Positions 61,358 through 64,000 of a DNA stretch of 64,000 nt are shown here, piece by piece. Each line of letters opens with the position of its first letter. The first letter of the stretch is position 1. The stretch is from Allobosea sp. 67-29 (lineage in GTDB: Bacteria > Pseudomonadota > Alphaproteobacteria > Rhizobiales > Beijerinckiaceae): positions 497,606-561,605 of the forward strand of contig NZ_MKSQ01000008.1 of NCBI RefSeq assembly GCF_001898115.1, in the 5' to 3' direction. A program made the position numbers and the translations under genes. The notes beneath the pieces are model-generated. The model did not search any database. It saw only the letters and a list, made by a program, of their open reading frames with translations, and was not told the origin of the DNA.

Positions 61358-61789
61358 ATGTTCAAGAAGATTGCCATCGTTGCCGCGCTTACCCTTGCGC
61401 CGGCTGTCGCCTTCGCCCAGAGCCAGCCTTCGGGCGGCGCCGTCGGCGGCGCGACCAGCGGTGCCGCGGCTGGCGCCGTTGGTGGCGCCGTGGTCGGCGG
61501 CCCGGTCGGTGCGGTGGTGGGCGGTGTCGGCGGCGCCGTTGTCGGCGCGATCGTCGGCGATGCGGCCCAGCCCCGCTTCCGCACCTATGTCGTCGAGCAG
61601 CAGGTGCCGTCCTACACCTATGCCGAGCCGGTTGCGGTCGGCACGGTCCTGCCCGAGGAGGGCGTGGTCTACCATCGCCTGCCGGCTGAGTACGGCCCGC
61701 AGGCGACCCGCTACAATTACACGGTGGTGAACGACCGCACGGTGATCGTCGAGCCGCGTACGCGCCGCGTCGTGCAGGTCATCCAGTAA
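61358..61789 (+). CDS. DUF1236 domain-containing exported protein with glycine-zipper segment
   Basis: The 143-residue protein has a signal peptide (1-20, AFA cleavage). A glycine/alanine/valine-rich zipper (about 25-65, repeated GAVVGG units) could insert in or associate with a membrane. A C-terminal DUF1236 domain (YVVEQQVPSYTYAEPVAVG, YHRLPAEYGPQATRYNYTVV) completes it. DUF1236 proteins are envelope proteins of unknown function common in Hyphomicrobiales. AGGAGAG precedes the ATG at 61358; the longer frame upstream lacks a signal peptide. Confidence 0.85.
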   Translation: MFKKIAIVAALTLAPAVAFAQSQPSGGAVGGATSGAAAGAVGGAVVGGPVGAVVGGVGGAVVGAIVGDAAQPRFRTYVVEQQVPSYTYAEPVAVGTVLPEEGVVYHRLPAEYGPQATRYNYTVVNDRTVIVEPRTRRVVQVIQ

Positions 61790-61836
61790 GACCGAAAGCG
61801 CGCCGAAGGCCCTGCCCATCCCGCCTGCCTTCGGCC

Positions 61837-61867
61837 GAGGCCCGCTCCGTTCTCCGGGGCGGGCCTC
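61837..61867. terminator. Hairpin between convergent DUF1236 and upp genes
   Basis: GAGGCCCGC/GCGGGCCTC arms with a 13-base loop, which can extend to a longer imperfect stem, in the short convergent gap. No clear T run. Confidence 0.5.
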
Positions 61868-61876
61868 GCCATGTCA

Positions 61877-62518
61877 TCAGCGCGTGCCGAACATCCGGTC
61901 GCCCGCATCGCCCAGCCCCGGCACGATGTAGCCGTGATCGTTGAGGCGCTCGTCGATCGCAGCCGTCCAGATGCGGACATCCGGATGAGCCGCACGCAAG
62001 CGGGCGATGCCCTCCGGCGCCGCTAGCAGACAGACGAAGCGAAGGTCCTTCGCTCCGCGCTCCTTCAGGCGCTCGACAGCGGCGACAGCCGAGTTCGCCG
62101 TCGCCAACATCGGGTCCATCACCACAATCATGCGCTCGGTGATGTCGGAGGGTGCCTTGAAATAGTATTCGACCGCCTGCAGCGTATCCGGATCGCGATA
62201 GAGCCCGATATGGGCGACGCGGGCGGCCGGCACCAGCTCCAGCATGCCGTCGAGAAAGCCGACGCCGGCGCGCAGGATCGGCGCGAAGACCAGCTTCTTT
62301 CCGGAAATGACCGGCTGCATCGATTTCTGCAGCGGCGTCTCGATCTCGATCAATTCGGTCGGCAGATCGCGCGTCACCTCGTAGCAGAGCAGCATGCCGA
62401 TCTCGTTGAGGAGCTGGCGGAAGCTCTTGGTGGAGCGGTCCTTCTCGCGCATCAGCGTCAGCTTGTGCCGGACCAGCGGGTGATCGACGACGGTGACGCC
62501 GTCCTGGCTCGAAGTCAT
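61877..62518 (-). CDS. upp: Uracil phosphoribosyltransferase
   Basis: A 213-residue enzyme that makes UMP from uracil and PRPP. Visible are [22 protein letters not shown] at the N-terminus, [16 protein letters not shown] (substrate loop), [20 protein letters not shown] (PRPP-binding motif) and the C-terminal [17 protein letters not shown]. The length is typical. It is the last gene of a minus-strand group with the DUF1688/URC4 and URC1-type genes, so it probably serves uracil catabolism as well as salvage. Confidence 0.96.
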   Translation of the reverse strand: MTSSQDGVTVVDHPLVRHKLTLMREKDRSTKSFRQLLNEIGMLLCYEVTRDLPTELIEIETPLQKSMQPVISGKKLVFAPILRAGVGFLDGMLELVPAARVAHIGLYRDPDTLQAVEYYFKAPSDITERMIVVMDPMLATANSAVAAVERLKERGAKDLRFVCLLAAPEGIARLRAAHPDVRIWTAAIDERLNDHGYIVPGLGDAGDRMFGTR

Positions 62519-62569
62519 ACGCCGGTTACCCCTCTATCTCGGACCTTGCTCTTGAACCTTGGCTTACCC

Positions 62570-63787
62570 TCAAAATACCGTACCATCGCTGACGATGGTC
62601 AAGGGTGGGCCGCCATCCACACGCTTTTCGCGCGCGATCCGGCGCCCGGCGGCCCAGGTGCCCCCTTCCAGCACCTTTGCGAGCGGCAATTCCTCGCGCG
62701 AGCGGCCGAGCCGCTGGCGGATGAGCGCGCCAACCTCGTCGAGCAGCGCGACGGTCAGCGCCCGCCATTCGACCACGAGCGGCGACGAGACCTCATGCGC
62801 CTTCGTCCGATCCGACTCGTCCTTGAGCGCGATGACGCCGCTATCGAGGAAGAGCCCGCCATTGCGGTATTCCGGCAAGCCGGTGAGGTCATCGACATCG
62901 ACGACGGCGATGCCGGCCCATTGCAGCGGCTCGATCAGCGAATAGGTCAGCCATTGCGAGAGCTTGTGGAAGGGCACGAGCCCCTCGGTCGGCTCGCCCG
63001 GCGCGATCAGCGGATGGCGCCAGGTATCGCCGAGCGCGACCCCGGCGAGCGTCAGCCGAGACGGCCAGATGCCGCCGAAGGTGCCGAGCACTTCGCCGAG
63101 CATGTGCCCGGCGCGGAGCGTCCCGGTGTCGGCCTCGCCGGCGAAGCGGTCGAACAGGGCGCCGGGCCGCGACAGGCCCTGCCGCTCCAGCTCCTCGCCG
63201 AGGCGGTTGAGCAGCGCCGCGCGGCCTTCGAGCGCGAGCAGCGGATTGTCCGGCCCGGCCTGGAAGCCGTGCGCCAGCGCCGCCGCGTCGAGGCGCTTCA
63301 GGCCGTTCGCGTCGGCCTGCAGGGGCCTGGCGGGATCGCTGGAGAACAGGCCGGCGGCGAACATATCGAGCGAGGCGAGCGCCAGCCCCTCCGATCGCCC
63401 GATTTCACGGCCGCTCGCGGCATCGCGATAGCGCCAGTCCGGCCCCGCACCGGCATCGAGCAGGACGCTGACGACGGCAAGATCATAGGCGGCGCGGCCG
63501 CGCGCAGCGGGGTTCGCGAAAGCGGCGGCCTTGTCGAGCTTCTGCCAGCGATCATCGCCAGCGACGACGAAATGGCGCCAGCGGGCGTGGAAGGGGATGT
63601 CGAGCGTCGGATAGTTCGCACGGATCGTCTCCAGCACGTAGTCGGCGCAGGCTTCGAGCCGTTCCGGATGAACGCTGAAATGCAGGAGCCTGCCGGCGAG
63701 CCCGAGCTCCAGCATCTCCTGCGCGCGCGCGCGCACCGCAGCGGGTTTCAACAGGGCGCGGAACGTCTCGGGATCGCGGTCGGGCAT
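62570..63787 (-). CDS. URC4/Urg3 family protein (DUF1688), uracil catabolism
   Basis: The 405-residue protein fits the URC4/DUF1688 family: ALLKPAAVRARAQEMLELG at the N-terminus, IPFHARWRHF, PLQWAGIAVVDVDDLTGLPEYRNGG and VEWRALTVALLDEVG. URC4 is needed for the URC pyrimidine degradation route described in Saccharomyces kluyveri, in which uracil nitrogen is released via urea; its exact reaction is not certain. The ATG at 63787 is chosen over the TTG two codons earlier. It lies between upp and the URC1-type gene, the family's usual neighbours. Confidence 0.9.
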   Translation of the reverse strand: MPDRDPETFRALLKPAAVRARAQEMLELGLAGRLLHFSVHPERLEACADYVLETIRANYPTLDIPFHARWRHFVVAGDDRWQKLDKAAAFANPAARGRAAYDLAVVSVLLDAGAGPDWRYRDAASGREIGRSEGLALASLDMFAAGLFSSDPARPLQADANGLKRLDAAALAHGFQAGPDNPLLALEGRAALLNRLGEELERQGLSRPGALFDRFAGEADTGTLRAGHMLGEVLGTFGGIWPSRLTLAGVALGDTWRHPLIAPGEPTEGLVPFHKLSQWLTYSLIEPLQWAGIAVVDVDDLTGLPEYRNGGLFLDSGVIALKDESDRTKAHEVSSPLVVEWRALTVALLDEVGALIRQRLGRSREELPLAKVLEGGTWAAGRRIAREKRVDGGPPLTIVSDGTVF

Positions 63788-63811
63788 CGTCAACTCGGCA
63801 GGCGTGCGGAA

Positions 63812-64000
63812 TCAGAACTTGTCGAGGTCGCGCCCGACCGTCGATTTCAGGGCGTTGTCGCCGGGCGCGCCGTCGGGCGAATAATAGCCCGCCGCCTTCT
63901 TGGCCTCGATCTCGACGGAGGCGTCGGGCGGGATCCGCTCGGGCGGGATCGCGACGCGCTCGCCGATGGTAATGCCGCTCTCGACCATGGCGTCGTATTT
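63812..64000 (-). CDS. URC1-type GTP cyclohydrolase II-like protein (C-terminal fragment)
   Basis: Only the last 62 residues are inside the window, starting KYDAMVESGITIGERV and continuing IEAKKAAGYYSPDG to a TGA at 63814-63812. This tail is what I expect of GTP cyclohydrolase II-like URC1 proteins, and the position next to URC4 supports that. URC1 is thought to act early in uracil ring degradation. The catalytic domain is off the window, so the assignment rests on the tail and context. Confidence 0.7.
   Translation of the reverse strand, partial: KYDAMVESGITIGERVAIPPERIPPDASVEIEAKKAAGYYSPDGAPGDNALKSTVGRDLDKF

Noticed and set aside
1..64000. Insertion sequences, prophage, integrase, att sites or CRISPR arrays
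   Set aside because: No transposase or integrase motifs, no long direct repeats and no regularly spaced repeats were seen; the base composition is even apart from short AT-rich promoters.

Overview
The window is a high-GC, gene-dense chromosomal segment with no visible phage, insertion sequence or CRISPR array. The gene content points to an alphaproteobacterium of the order Hyphomicrobiales (Rhizobiales), probably near Bosea or other Beijerinckiaceae-like lineages. The evidence is a MucR/Ros regulator, DUF1491, DUF1150, DUF2336 and DUF6456 proteins, paired phasins, a PdhS-like kinase, TTAA-N7-TTAA (CtrA-type) boxes and a tRNA-His with A73. The genus is inference; the order is fairly safe.

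Layout. 0-7.5 kb: a lipoprotein gene cut by the left edge, a DUF2336 gene behind a CtrA-type box, a sensor kinase operon behind a second CtrA-type box, SufE, a DnaA-domain-IV-like/DUF6456 regulator pair, and MucR. 7.8-14.1 kb: oligopeptidase B, an acidic membrane-anchored protein, iron superoxide dismutase and an orphan chemoreceptor. 14.2-23 kb: ChbG/HpnK deacetylase, polyprenol-type GT2 and MurJ, then nitronate monooxygenase, a branched-chain aminotransferase, AzlCD, a phosphopantetheinyl transferase and two tandem TerC proteins. 23.1-25.1 kb: a fluoroacetate-dehalogenase-like hydrolase translationally coupled to a tartrate/D-malate dehydrogenase.

25.3-34.4 kb is the translation block infC ... 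rpmI-rplT ... pheS-(GT21)-pheT, all on the minus strand and in the classical order but interrupted by plus-strand LOG, methyltransferase and AapJ-like genes. infC starts with ATT, as in E. coli, and carries an in-frame TGA at codon 119 followed by a perfectly conserved C-terminal domain. 34.5-38.6 kb: GT4, two alpha/beta hydrolases, DUF1150 and Hsp20. 38.7-46.2 kb is a compact acid-sugar catabolic locus: a GntR/FCD regulator coupled to a COG4091 SAF-domain dehydrogenase, a perfect 18-bp operator, then PdxA2, a tripartite tricarboxylate transporter (TctC-B-A) and a 2-keto-3-deoxy-L-arabonate dehydratase-like enzyme.

46.3-55 kb: a small exported protein, tRNA-His, two phasins (one with a long Lys/Pro/Ala-rich N-terminus), a PdhS-like DivK-type kinase with a CtrA-like box and TATAAT, a diguanylate cyclase whose N-terminal membrane helix can only be included by using a non-canonical (ATT) start, and MgtE. 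55.3-61.1 kb: a GST, an EamA transporter, and a LysR-TctB-TctA-TctC transporter operon. 61.3-64 kb: a DUF1236 protein and the uracil-catabolism set upp-URC4(DUF1688)-URC1, the last cut by the right edge.

The most notable signals are the interrupted infC together with two ATT-initiated genes, the divergent acid-sugar locus with its operator, the dehalogenase-tartrate dehydrogenase pair, the URC operon, and CtrA-type boxes in front of signalling genes.
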